DNA from: Gyromitra esculenta
Lineage: Eukaryota > Ascomycota > Pezizomycetes > Pezizales > Discinaceae
Assembly (NCBI GenBank): GCA_038503075.1
Contig: JBCAML010000013.1
Coordinates: forward strand, 248,001-312,000
DNA: 64,000 nucleotides
Direction of reading: 5' to 3'
The notes under the pieces were generated by a model that was not told where the DNA came from, did not search any database, and saw only the letters and a list, made by a program, of their open reading frames with translations. The position numbers and the translations under genes were made by a program. Below, piece by piece: positions 26,278 to 38,996 of the stretch (within the stretch, counting starts at the first letter, position 1; each line of letters starts with the position of its first letter).

Positions 26278-26301
26278 GTCCCTGGCGCAGGCGCCAGGGA
26301 C
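26278..26301. repeat. GC-rich perfect inverted repeat, 11-bp arms
   Basis: The arms GTCCCTGGCGC and GCGCCAGGGAC are separated by two bases. It could form a small hairpin and stands out from the AT-rich surroundings. Confidence 0.7.
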
Positions 26302-27573
26302 CAACTCAGATTTGGCTGGTTCTGCATCTTCAGTTCCAAAACGCAATGTCTTCACCCCGGCATGAACCTGGAGATTGTACTTAATTTGGAAAATACATTC
26401 TACTACTCGGAATTTTATGCAAAGATACGTGTGGCTCCAGGAACTCATCCCTAGTTTTATTTTTCCGCTGCCTTTGGTTGCCAAGTTCCCGGGACTGGGA
26501 ACAACTAAGACGTATCATACCATACATATTCCGAAACATCAAGAGGCTGATATTGGAAATGCGAAACGTGGGATACGTGGGGGATGTTTGAACTTAGCTA
26601 CATAAATCAGGACAACTATCATTGTGTCCCAGGTTTTAGATCTGGAGATGCGGGTATGTATAAGCATGTAGTTTTCTGTACCGTGACTGAGGATACCAGC
26701 TCGGGGTGTTGTGTCCGAGATCCAGGACTAGCCAACCTATCAGCTTTCACCCCACAGAAAAACATCGGGTAGATTCTCGGTTCCATTACAGACCGCACAT
26801 AACCGCCTCGGGTCATCAGCCGAACCATTGCCCTATAGAGTTACCACACTCAGGCACTGTAACATACGTGAAGCTCTTTTGCTCCTGATTAGAATCTAGA
26901 CTAGCTAGATGTAAAATTTCCCTTTTTCTTTTTTCTCTGTTGCTGCAATGACTTCTAGAACTCTCCTGCCACGTACTCTGGAAATTCGTATGAGGCTTCT
27001 ATAACCCTCTAATGTATCTGGCCGTTTCCTCGATTCGGGGGTTCACTCTACATTTACTCTCACTATTGTGATATATCTAACTGTAGTTGCGATTTTATAA
27101 TAACTTCTTGTATCCGTACTGAATGTTTAACTATGTGCCTGGGGGGGGTAAAAAACACCAGTTCCTGACAAAATCGCCCCTCAATGCAGGCATGGCGTCA
27201 TACTCCCCCCCACATATGTGCAGTACATCATATATTCCACTCCGCGACGTGCGCTGTCTTCGCCTTTCCCGCACTTGCATCAAGATTGCCGGAAAAGGGA
27301 TGAATCTTGGTATACAACTTGGTTGGTTGCGGGTTCGGGCTCCCGTCGATGTGCATTCCCGCTGCGCCCGAAGCTACCGATGTACTGGTAGGTACAGGTA
27401 CCGGCGGGGTCTCTGTGTGTATCGTATCTTTTGGTACCTGCAACCACATCTGCGGGACCTCCCGCCGCAGGCGATCTGGAAATGAAAAAATTCTCAATCA
27501 TGGCATCCGAATGGATGTGAGAAAATTACAAAGAGTATGAAGAAACGCATCGTCAGTTGAATGTGGGTGTGCC

Positions 27574-28029
27574 ATGCAGCGTAAGCGCTTACATAACTGG
27601 TCGCCGACCACAGGATTGCTTTTTACTTTTTTTTTACTTTTTACTTTTTATTCCGATTTCGTACCTAGAATGGGGTATCGAGGCGGGTGTGTCCAGAACT
27701 CAGGGAAGAGAGAGGATATATGTTGTGGAACCTACATGGAGCCAGGGTGGGAAGCCTTCACGATCACGGGAGTACCTTCCAAGGAAACGTATAGTTCCTC
27801 AGTTGCCATGCACAAGACATGCCTGATCTGCAGCCACTTTTACGGCCCACCATTAGTATTACAACACAGAGCTTTACTGACAGGAGCTTTCAGATGCTTT
27901 CCATTCTCAGGTATCTGGAGCCGGCGGCGCTTTGCCCAAGAACTTACATGTAGGTACCAATATCAACACCGAGTGATAACTGGTGATCTATACTATATGA
28001 CGTCACATTTGCTTGAATTGGGCAAATAG
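27574..28029 (+). CDS. Candidate small cysteine-rich secreted or membrane protein
   Basis: An open frame of 151 codons. After a basic start (MQRKRLHNW) there is a hydrophobic stretch (GLLFTFFLLFTF, residues about 14-25) that could be a signal peptide or anchor. The rest holds seven cysteines (GGC, ICC, TCLIC, RCF, TCR). I recognise no family. It lies in gene-poor DNA, where fungi often keep small secreted proteins, but codon choice and context do not prove it is a gene. Confidence 0.22.
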   Translation: MQRKRLHNWSPTTGLLFTFFLLFTFYSDFVPRMGYRGGCVQNSGKREDICCGTYMEPGWEAFTITGVPSKETYSSSVAMHKTCLICSHFYGPPLVLQHRALLTGAFRCFPFSGIWSRRRFAQELTCRYQYQHRVITGDLYYMTSHLLELGK

Positions 28030-28360
28030 AGAGCTCTAGATAACTTGAAGAAAGTGTTCTAGACTGGCTCGGAGTCTTTCCCATCCGGTGGCGGAAGGTT
28101 GGCAGCTGCGTCTTGGAGTTGTCGTTATCCGTCAAGCCAGCTTGGGCTTTTTCGCACGACTAAGACTTTCGTGTCCTGTAGATCCATGGTAATAATTCGT
28201 ACTAAGTGGAGTTATGTTCGCCAGCGGGCAGCTCAGAGAGCCATGTCCATGCATTGCAATTGGAGATTGATGTCTTGGAATAAAGCACAAGGGATGATGC
28301 ACGGTTTTCTCGCAGGTCTCCAGCAATGAAAATAATTACCTCTGCATATTTACCGTACGT

Positions 28361-28470
28361 GTACTCGGGCATGGGTGTAAAAATCGGAAAACTTTAATCC
28401 CTGTTCTCATAGAAATTTGTATGAGAACAGGGATTAAAGTTTTCCGATTTTTACGACCACGCCCGAGTAC
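28361..28470. repeat. 110-bp near-perfect palindrome
   Basis: Bases 28361-28415 pair with 28416-28470 with only four mismatched pairs: one G/G close to the centre and three in the outer third. The centre is AAATTT with no spacer. The outer ends are GTACTCGGGC and GCCCGAGTAC. It has no coding frame. It may be a fold-back element, a remnant of an inverted duplication, or a protein-binding palindrome. Confidence 0.9.
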
Positions 28471-31400
28471 GACTTAATACAATCGTGAAAACTGCTTTTA
28501 TTCCTTTCTTTCTGTTTTGAAAAACATGGTGGAATCATGAAGCTTGTAGAGTCGATTACAAGACTGATACATTACATGTACTAAGGTTAACGTTCCAAAT
28601 ATAAAGAAAAGAAAGGGGCAAACCAATGTATCTGGGTTAGGGTTTAACTAGCATAATCTTGAGGTTTTTCCCTAGCTTTTGTTTAAAGGCTTGGAGGTTT
28701 CGTTCAAAACATTACAGTTAATACACACAATGAGCATGATTAATCATTGCTAAGCCTCTCTTGTATTTATCTGGGCCTACACCCTTCCCTTGTTCTTTAA
28801 GTACCATTATGATGGTGGTGTAGCCTCGGGCCATCGATGTCGGGCTTGAGCGAGGGGCAAAATCGTTCTCAAAACTCAGAACGAATGCCTTCGGCTATCT
28901 TTGAGACGCACTAATCAGTGCACATTATCGGCCCTCCCATTATTGGGCGTACATTGTCTCATGCGAGGTATGTCTCCCAAAGCGGGCATCCCGGCCGAAA
29001 AGAAGCCGGCGAAGCCACATAAATACAGAACCTCTAGATTCATTAGATCTTATCTTGGGCGTACGCGTGTAACGTGTTCGACCAATAATTTACACTGTGC
29101 TAAGCTCTATGATAATCGGCTGCCTGAGTCCCCCGCACAGAAGCCAATGATACATGTAGCCTACTTCTATACTTTGTTCTATACATTGATCATCTCCATA
29201 AGGTTGATCGGTATCGACTGCAATAGCTTATTCAGGACATTTACGGGCGGGAGGATCCTTTACTGATTGCTTGGAAAAAATGCAATAGTAATCGTTTGAG
29301 GAACCCTAACCGCGCGCCGGCATCAAAAAAAGAAAGTTTCCCAAAAATGAAGCCAGCAAGTCAGATGCATGTGGAGAGCAAGAATAGGGTTTATGAAGCA
29401 CGTAGCTTATTCAAGGATTGTGAATGACATGCCTATACGAGGAGCAGATAGACTACCAGAACCAGGTATATAGCTGTAAAGAGGGCTTAAATCCGCCAAC
29501 TCGTCAAAGCGTAGGATTGGTGAAAGGATAGACGCTTGAAAAGATTTTTTTTACATTTAATTGGTGTCGTGAGAGCACCGCGGGGTATAACCCCTGTTCT
29601 TAGGGTTTGATAGGCCTGGGTCGTTCTACATACCAGCAATCGCATACTGTTTCCATAATAGCTGTATACATGTATGCGTAATAGAAAGCCGTGAGTCACG
29701 GGAATCTATTAAAAATGCATCATTAGATTCAACAATGCGACGTGGAGCGCAGAACTTCAAAGGTAATTACAATTGAGACACTGAACCCCGTTCCACGATT
29801 CTTTGCATGCTTGTTTCAACCCATAGGTTTGTGTTGCGTGGACTGAGAAGGAGAAACTTAAACCGTTTATAAGTAGATAGTTCTAAATCCACCTGTTTAG
29901 TTTTCTTTTGCTCTAGATATCGATGTACATACGTATCGATATGCTGTCTGCGCTTTGGATTATCATATTCAGGTAAAATCAACCATGATCCCTAATTGCC
30001 GGAGCTCAAGTGCATAGGTTGTATATTTTCTTCTGCTTAATTAAACTAGTAGACCCAGTATCACCGTTGTTTCTGGCCTCTACCTAGGTTGTTGGTTGAA
30101 ATTCTCACAATTAAGCAAACTACCGCTGCACTGCAATCGGAGATCTCGTGTGACTGTTAATAGCTATAGCTACTATCTGCCCTATAGTTATAGGCCTATG
30201 TCGACGCTGAAAGGGTTTATGACGCGGACAAGGACAAAATGAGTATGCTGACATGGACAACAACGTTTAAAACTGCCGCAGAGTTATTGAGGCCGAGAGC
30301 TGCAGTTGGTATTGGCGAGATTCGAAGAAGTCATGCACCCAGGTTCTTTTTTCCGTCGATGCAGTGAGACAATGTACCCAAGGCTTCTGTCACTATTTTA
30401 TTGAAGCACTTAATCTGACGTGACTGCTAACCCTCGCATTTTGCTGCGGGGCCCACAAATGTAGCCCACATTGCCATTTTTAATAAGCCCTTTTTTTCAA
30501 TGGTTAAGATAATTTCCCGGCTGAAACTTGATAAGAATCTTAGTAGCGAGATATTTAGATCTGCAACGTAAGTTATGATAGAATAATTTAGGATGCACCT
30601 GTAGCTTTACTTGAATCTAGCTTCGATTCTGTATTTTCAGCAAGTTGTAATATCTTGTCGACCGCGCTGCTAGGCGTCTCAATCTCACGACTTATCCGAG
30701 ATGTAAGTATGAACTCGATAAGAAAGTGCAACAATAATCATTGGCATTTACGAGCTAAGATAATCTCACATGTAGATCGAGAATGATGATCGTGAATCTA
30801 TAGACAGCTATTCACAGATTCTTCGTCGTTAGATTTTTGTGCTCTGGTCTGTCTCACCTTGTGTTCGGGGTTGTGTCAACCTGTGTTTGACGACCGACAA
30901 GCACACGTGGTTCAAGCCATGCATCAATACAGCGGATGCTGCAGTATTTGATAAACTCATAGTACCAGAGTGATGAGAAGCCAATAACTCAACATCTAGA
31001 AGTCATTAAACCGCCTGAGGCTACTTTGCCAACGAAAGATCGGCCCATATTTGATAGAAATGTTGCACTATCGATCTGGAAAACCGCAATATTCATTCCA
31101 CCCATTAGGAAGAAACTCCGAGAGTTCCGGGCGAAGATCACACCTAAGGAAGTGACGTGGGAAGCAAAAGTTGGAATCTTTCTCATAGTTAGTGACATGG
31201 AATACATTTTACTTTGTTTTAGAACCCGGTTTGAATCTCGCTTGCGTATGCGCAGCAGGCTGCGTGGAGCAGATATTTAAAATAATTTCTTTTCTTCCCT
31301 GGTACTCCACCAAGTCTGAACCACGATGACTAATTGATACTAAAGAAAGTGATATAGGCCTCCTTGGTATCCAGTCGTTGTCATCAGCTCAACATTCTGT

Positions 31401-33179
31401 ATTCAGCATCCAATCGATCATCGGCCGTAAAGTATTTGCTTATGGTTGGGCCTGACAAGACAATATAGTAGAAACACATGAAAACTCCTACAGCCTTCTC
31501 AGGGAACAAAGCACTCATGCTGCCCCCTAACAACCTAAAGTATTCTATGGCATCACATATTCTCACTCGGGCATCGGGTAGATTCCGATCTTGGTCCTAG
31601 TGCTAATTGAGGGGTAGAGAAACACGAGATGAAACAGCTAAATTCAACAATCCCAGGGTTTAAAGCTTCATGTCGAATTTTGGCATTGTGAATGGTTCTT
31701 TCCAGCTGCATCTACCGATCAGCCAGCTTGCCCTCCTCGACAAACATTCTTTGTCTTGGTCCCACGCCTGCAATTTTTGTTGCCACAGAGCCCTGTGAAG
31801 GCGCCCGTTGAATTCAAAACAGCTGGGGCTTTTTGAAATCCTTCTGCCATTTGTTTAATTCGCTGCGGGAAGTTGTTGCCACCCGCTGTGTATTCCCATT
31901 ACGCCCGTCAGCTCTATAACTACATGTACTTAGCAAACACGTACGAGTCTTCCTATTTGCTCATGGACATATCCCAGAGCTATCTTTCATAAGCGGCAAA
32001 TCGAAGAAATCATCAAATAGATGGTATGATTAATTCAACCCATGCTTTAGCCTTGATAAAGACAGATATCTGTTAATCTTGTTCTCTGTCATAGCTTTTG
32101 TGTCTAATTTTCGTGCGTTGAGGACAGAGGTCAGAAGCTAACCTATGATTACAGCAAAAATAATAAGTTTTTTACCCTTAAGCCCAAGCCTTAGCCCGTT
32201 ATATCTAATTATAACTCATTGTGTAAGACGAGGAAAGCAAAAAAATACCCTTACTATCGCTTATCCATGATAGATCAACTTAAGCAGTATCCTGATCTGT
32301 ACATCACCCGGCACACCTCCATCCCTTATAAGTATTCACAGCGCTTTCTAAGGCAAGCTATTAACTGACCTGTAATATATGCTTAGGAGTGCTATTCGAA
32401 TTTACATCTACATACATAGATTCAAAACCGATTCTCAGTCATCGCAGCTTGGACCCAGACCCCAACCCCAGAGCTAAGTTCCATTCACCAGGGATAGGTT
32501 CGACTTGATGTCCATAATGTGACTCATGGCTTTTATTTCTGTGGCTAGATTCTGTGAGCTTTGGGTCAGGTTGAGCCCAAATCAGGTGCTTGAGGGGAAA
32601 ATTGAGCATGTCAAAAGCAGAAGTTCTTACACGTAACACCCGACTTTTAAGCCCGAATATAGTTTAATAACTAAATAAATTAAAATCACGTGACAAACAA
32701 TCGATTACGAAAGTCAGACTGGCCTGTAGTATAGACATGATATAAAATAAGCAGATTGACTCCTTCCTACAACGCGCTAAAGGCTTTTGACAACGCATTT
32801 CAAATACAGCACGAGACCTGCTTCTCGTGGTTGAGCATATTGCCTGAGGGCGGGGCGCAAGGCGTTCTCTAGAGTGAAATCGAGAAGACCCATATTCTAA
32901 AATAAAGTGCATTAAGTCGTAAGCCTATGATCATTCGTATGCTAATGCGTCGTACAAGTCTTCCAATAAACCAATAAATTTTCTGAAGCACCACACAATG
33001 CATTGTACATATACCTTGTTTGTTCGGGAGCCCATCACGTTGGTACGATAAGGACACAGGCTGACACTAGAGTAGGTCGAAATTCGATTATCAATCCTTA
33101 GCCAGTCCCTCTAGACAGCCTCACAGGCCACCCACTCACACGCCCTACTCACTCGAGCAGATGATTGATTGGTATTTAG

Positions 33180-34130
33180 TGGGAAAATCCTATTGGGTGG
33201 TAAAGGTGCCGGTTGTAATATCGAAAATTAGTTATAATTATTCAGATGATGAAACTGTCTAATTATAAGCTATGAATTTAACAATCTGTTTGTTTTTTAC
33301 TTTTATAATAACTTATTAATTATATAATCGCTACCCTTTTTATGAGTAAATTTAGTCACGACAGATCACTCGATCACTCTCTTTAAACCCATTAACATGA
33401 ACTTGAACATAATCCACATGGAGCTAAACTAGATAGCGGCTTGTCGCGCGAATAATTAGCGGTGCACTTCCGATACGTGTCGTACAGGTTATCGTAAATA
33501 TACAATTATTATTAGTATTAGTTAACATAATAATCACGCAGCGAGCTCCGATTTTAGTATGGTAAATTAGTTAATCAATAGATATCAAAAGATAATGATT
33601 CTTCTCAAATAGATAACATATCAAGTATTTGCTCGTAAAGGGTTCCTTACGTTCGCATACTCTAGTATATATATACTTTCCTTTGAAATCTCGTTAAATA
33701 GATGCATATTGCTAATAATTGTAAAAGGTGTCTGAATCTCTACCCCTAGGCGAACCCTAATTTAAAAACCACGAAGAGTACTACACACAATAAGGTGGTT
33801 ACAGTACACAGCTTGGCCGAGGAACATGTTTATATATTTTTACTAATATATTTTATAGGTATGTAAAACTAAAACCCATATGATGGTGGCTGGTTGAAGT
33901 ACTTAAACATGACCAATGCTAGATATAATTTAGTAGGCGTTCAGCCTAATAGTACCATACTAAGAGCTAAGATCCCAATTGCAGATACACTTAATTGTTT
34001 CAGATTTAGTATGTATGCCATTCCTTAGATAGAAATAGACGCTCATTTTTAGTGGAAAGAGATGTATTTAGCAGATATTGTAAGTGCTATCAGCAAGATA
34101 GATGGATGGATCATACGCGCGTAAGTGCTA
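33180..34130. other. Very AT-rich segment
   Basis: The segment is dominated by A and T with TAATTA/TTATAA-like words and stops in every frame. A direct repeat GTAAGTGCTATCAGC occurs at 34080-34094 and 34121-34135. No gene was seen. It could be a repeat decayed by RIP or a DNA-unwinding region; neither is shown. Confidence 0.5.
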
Positions 34131-35019
34131 TCAGCCCATCAGCCCACAAATTTTCCAATCACATTGATGATTGAACCTCTCAATATCACATTTACAGAGA
34201 GCTTAAAATGTCTGAGATAACCTGTGAATACTGGTTTAAAAGGAGAGTAGATCGCTCGCGACCCTTTAGGTGTATACGTTTCTATGGTATATAAATTCAT
34301 GAAATATCACTCGCATATAATATCCGAAGTTTTTTCATTTATTTGAGGAATTCCACCTCGAAAACTAAATGTACAGGAAATCGCTCCATAGTCTCGAGCT
34401 CAATTTAAGATACGAATCAAGATTCGAGAGGTAGATCTACTAATTCCTACCATATCATTTCCGCTATAGCGCTATCTCTTCGCTCTCTTCTTTGGCTTCT
34501 CGTAGGAGAGCTTCTAATCCATTCAATCCTACCAACATCATTATTCCTACGTGATATGTTTTTTTTTTTCCGGAGTATGCCTTTGCTGCTTGCGTTATTT
34601 CCCGATATTTCCCGAACAACTACCCCAAACGCCAGACCTGTCCCCCGAAAGCTGAGGTAACCAGCCATTTCATGAGGACACAGAGTAGTATCCTTGGGTA
34701 GATTATACTAGCGCCAATAGCATGCTGTGCATAATACCCGAAGACTACATATATAGTTGTATTTAGAACTATGTCATTGGTTATTAAGTACGTTAGCCCT
34801 AGGGCCTAGCGGACGGGTGTAACCAAAAAAAAACTATAAGTCACGGCTTTTCGATGCTGTTTATAGGCTCACAGGTAAGTAGCTTTATCCAACTTCAGTC
34901 ATCTTAAAGCCTGTACATTTGAGAAGGTTAAAGTGAGGTCATTTTGAATGGTACCCCTATTACGCCAAAATCTATCGAGTATTAGCCACAGCTAGTACAA
35001 GAATTATGTTTGCTTTCAA

Positions 35020-35053
35020 GGTCTTACTTATTGGTCTTACTTATTGGTCTTAT
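35020..35053. repeat. 13-bp tandem repeat
   Basis: The unit GGTCTTACTTATT occurs twice in full and a third time in part. Confidence 0.85.
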
Positions 35054-37721
35054 TATGACTATTGATGCAACTCATACTAGGCGGTCTACTGGAAGGGGCT
35101 AGAGGCTTGTATGAGGGGGTTAGTTGACGTAATGTAGTGTTTTCAGCTGTTAGCACGCGTACGTTTTCAGTCGTTTCTCAGATCATGATCACCCGTTCCC
35201 ATAAATCCCGCTGTGGATTTCTTTCCCCTCTTCTTTAAGTATTACTCGTTTGTATCTGTGCCACGAAGCGTTCTTGTTCCAACTGTACCTGCTGCAAAAA
35301 AACTTCCTAATATCGCGTGAAAATCAAACCTTTTGGACCCATTTCCCTTCACTTTCCTCATCTTCTACATCACTTTTACCTCAATGCCGATAGCTACTAC
35401 AAAACTGAGTCAACACCTCCACATTACCAGTTTAATGGCCAGTACTTTACTGGCTTAGAACACCCTAGTATCCATATTTCAGTTTGGCAGGGAAGGGAAA
35501 TGCTGATGTGGTTACATTTGAGTAGCGAGCCAGAAGGTAAAAAGCTCCGAATGTACTACGTATTCGTCTAGATCTTTCAAAGAAGCTTTGAACCTTCCTG
35601 GTACTACTGCGTGTTACCAATAGTACATATCTATATTCATGGCTCCGATCGCTAGCCCACACCAAGAGCCCATCTCGTGAAGCAGAAGATAACGAATTCC
35701 AATTTAGGAACAACTACCAGAATTTTTACTAATGCAGTTTAATCCCTCAAAACCCCAATTTCAGTTTCAAATATACTGTACTTTTTCTAAATCAGGTAAA
35801 AAGCAATGTCTCCACGAGGTGACGTTTTCTCAAACACACACTAAACTCTCCCTCGACAGACTGAACTGTATGACTATCTGTCACCCTCTTGGTTTGAGTC
35901 TTCGGATGCAATATTTCCTAGCGATAAAAGTATTAGAGGTTAAATGACTGACCTTGGTTCCGTTCCGCAGCCCTTCCTTCTCGATAGGAGCGCTTGAACT
36001 CCCTGTCCAATGCTCAGCAAGCAGGACAAATAGACCTATAGGTCTACCTAGTAATATAAAGCAGATGAAAGCGGTTGTTTGCCAGCAGCGTATACGTATT
36101 ATTATACGCCTAGAAGTAGCGCATGTGTTGCTGAGAACCCGATAGTTTATGCATATCTAGTCGATTAGCTAACTACGATATGAAAATCCCTTATTTTAAT
36201 AAAACAACACCCACGCGTACGCCCACATTTCACGATGTACCAGTCATCCTGAATCGAAGCATCGGCAAGCAGCTAAAGACGTCACGTCAAGTACCCTAAG
36301 TATCTAGCAGCAAATCTGCAATCAACAGTACCTTTTGCCATATTACAAAACTCCTCCACCTGCCAACGCCAGACTAGTTACCACCAACACTATCTCTATA
36401 CTAGAAGTCGCCAATTTCAACATAAGGAGAAGCCCCCAGTACCACACAGAAACCGATAGTAAGAAAAAGTGCACATCCCACTAGTGCAACCTCCGCAGCA
36501 TCAGTACCCCATCGCACATTAGCATCATACCTTGTTCCACGGGTATAAACAAGCGACTCACCATTAAAGTCACACTGCTGAACTGAATTGAAGCAGAGCC
36601 CCAGCTTTGCAAAATAGCAAATAAACAAAGTAAAGTAAATAGGCCTCTAAAAAAATATTGTCATGGTTTAAGTGCTGGTAACAATTAATGAGTTAAACAA
36701 AAAAAAACCCCTAAAAAACGCCTACCAGACCAGAGACGAGTGATATTTCATGCCCAGTATCCATCTACCATCAACTAGTATTACCCCGGTTATAACAAAT
36801 ACATACCACTCCACTCCATACTCCATATCGGTACCACCCACGGGCCTATGACAGAAGCCCCGGAAGTGAGATCCGGATGATAGTAGAATTTACAAATATG
36901 CGTCCAAGTGGCCCAACTCCGTGTGAGGGCAGTCACCTGGAAGGGAGGTATTATGGAGCGACTAGGACAGAAGAGCTAAGAATGATAATACAGAAGGTGA
37001 AGATAGTAAACCCTCTACCCTGAGGCTGCTATCGCTATTATAGATGGGCCTTCGAACTAGAATCTGGAGGAATAGTGAACCCATGGACGAAGAAATAAAA
37101 TAAAAATGACGCTCCAGCAGTAGATCAAAGCTACCACCACCTCGCCCCAAAGCTTCGATAGCACCTAGTAACAGGCCGATATACTTACGTGCGTATTTAG
37201 TAGGTGTTAATCGCCCACTCTCGGGAACAAAATACTAGTATTTCATGACTAAAGTTCACTAGAGAATCGAGCATATTATCCAAACACAAACTGAAACCTA
37301 CCCCCTACCTAAGTTTCAAACTGGGGCTTGGGCAAACACAGCGTGAGAGTCAATGATCGAGGGAACAGATATAAACCATTACAATCGAACTTCAGCCCCT
37401 GCAGAAGCCATCGAACTTAAGGATCATTGGGCGTTATGCACCAATCCCTCCGAGCAGTATTCGTCTTGACCTTCAAATTCGCCCCGCGGCCGATTCACGA
37501 AAAAGTCACAAGCACTCGAGCAACCTGCATGTTCGCAATACCAGATATAGTCCAGTCACCGACGACACAATCACCTCACGCTCTTCGCCACCTATCTCCA
37601 CACTCGGGCCTCCAGAGCAAGAAGAGATAAAAAGCCACTGGTATGAATTGACCCCTTCCAAACCCAAGTTCTAATCCACAAAACGAAACCATTTTTCCAT
37701 TCTACAATCCCCCCCTCGCCC

Positions 37722-37754
37722 TCCATCCATCCACCCATCCACCCATCCACCCAC
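37722..37754. repeat. CCATCCAC-type simple repeat
   Basis: Tandem CCATC/CCACC units lie just beyond the QCR9 stop codon. Confidence 0.8.
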
Positions 37755-37783
37755 GCTCCCTTCAGGGATATTGGTATAGAAAC

Positions 37784-38329
37784 TTATTCTTCCTCAACAT
37801 ACTTATGTCGAATATCCTTCCACTGCCTTCCCTTATTCAAATTATCCCACAGTCTCTCAGTCGCTTTATCGAAGACACTATCGCACCCAAGTCAGCCTTA
37901 TCCCTACCTACCCACTCTACTCTGCCCTCCCCCCAAATTCCCCCCTCCACAACTCACCATCCCCCAACCCACCCAACACTTCGAAAGCAACAACAAGAGG
38001 AGAGAGAGAGGGGAGGATTTGCTTACATCTCGAACGCAAAAGCAGATGCAAAAACCGCACCGACAAAGATATGGTTCTTCCGGAACAGAGCGTTATAAAT
38101 GGAGGAAGAGATCTATGCGCAAAAAATAAATCCACCCGGTCAAGTCAGTCAGCTCAGCTCAGCTCCAATCTAATCTGATTCAGCTCCTAATTCCTTTTCC
38201 ATCCCCCACCCCCCACCCATCCCCTTCCCTTCCCTTCCACATCCTCAATCCCCCATCTTTCTCTTCTGCTACCCGAACACCAAACCCCCCCAACTTGACA
38301 AAAAAAAACCAAGAGCGACATACCGGCAT
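37784..38329 (-). CDS. QCR9: Cytochrome bc1 complex subunit 9 (Qcr9)
   Basis: Three exons are inferred: 38329-38324 (only ATG CCG), 38112-38027 and 37877-37784, giving 61 aa. The introns are 211 nt (GTATGT donor, CATAG acceptor) and 149 nt (GTAAGC donor, CTGAC branch, GATAG acceptor). The protein begins MPISSSIYNALFRKN, has one membrane helix (HIFVGAVFASAFAFE, about residues 16-30), and ends LWDNLNKGRQWKDIRHKY, the hallmark of the family. The length matches Qcr9 (about 60-66 aa). In the family this small subunit sits in the mitochondrial inner membrane within ubiquinol-cytochrome c reductase. A longer upstream reading from 38387 runs into the same donor but in a different frame and is not needed. 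Confidence 0.93.
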
Positions 38330-38996
38330 TGTGAAATTCAAAACTCCGTAACTGACTGATCGATGCTGGAATCGCTGTCGGGATCAATGATACGAATGTG
38401 ATGGGTGTTTTGCAAAAACGTTTCCCGGGTATGTATAGTGGTGGGTGGGTGGGGGGTTGAAATGGGTGAACAGGGTTATTTTAGTCAGCAGGTCCCGTGA
38501 GCCGAGTTTTCCCGAGTGATCGCTCTGCTCTGGATTTCATTTTCTGGCTTTTTATACAAACAGCCGTACTGTAGAATTATTGTACATACATAAAAACAGC
38601 TACATATTTTGGGTTTAGCTATAAACTTTTATACGATATCTCATCTGTCCCTAGAATACAGTCAAGTGAATGAAAACGAACAAAAAACTAGAACAGAGCT
38701 CAAAACCATAGCTTCAGCAGCAAAAAAAGTCAAATCCGCCTAGCACCATACAAACACAGACAAAAAAGGAGATAAACAACAAGGAAACGAAGCAGTCTTG
38801 CCAGAAGGTGATATGTAGAAGGCAAATCTTCTACAAATCAGTCGATACGTAGTATTTTTTTTTTTTTATACTCCATTTGCCATCGCAGCCCCCCAAACAA
38901 ATGAAACAAATGAGATAGTAACCAAGTATCGCCTATAAGTAACTCACCACGCACCACATAAAGCAAAGCAAAAAATTAGATCTATAAAAAAAACCC
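38330..38996. other. QCR9 promoter and Lunapark gene 3' region
   Basis: It lies between two minus-strand genes, so it carries the 3' end of the upstream gene and the QCR9 promoter. There is an A/T-rich run at 38856-38870. No other gene was seen. Confidence 0.6.

Larger units (their letters stand above)
24132..37783. other. Gene-poor region 2
   Basis: About 13.6 kb without a recognised intact gene, AT-richer than its flanks. It holds a 110-bp palindrome (28361-28470), a GC-rich 24-bp palindrome (26278-26301), a very AT-rich stretch (about 33180-34130), a 13-bp tandem repeat (35020-35053), and a cysteine-rich open frame (27574-28029). Other open frames (for example 35317-35571 plus and 36401-36628 minus) were not recognised. 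No transposase, reverse transcriptase or long terminal repeat was seen. Confidence 0.6.
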
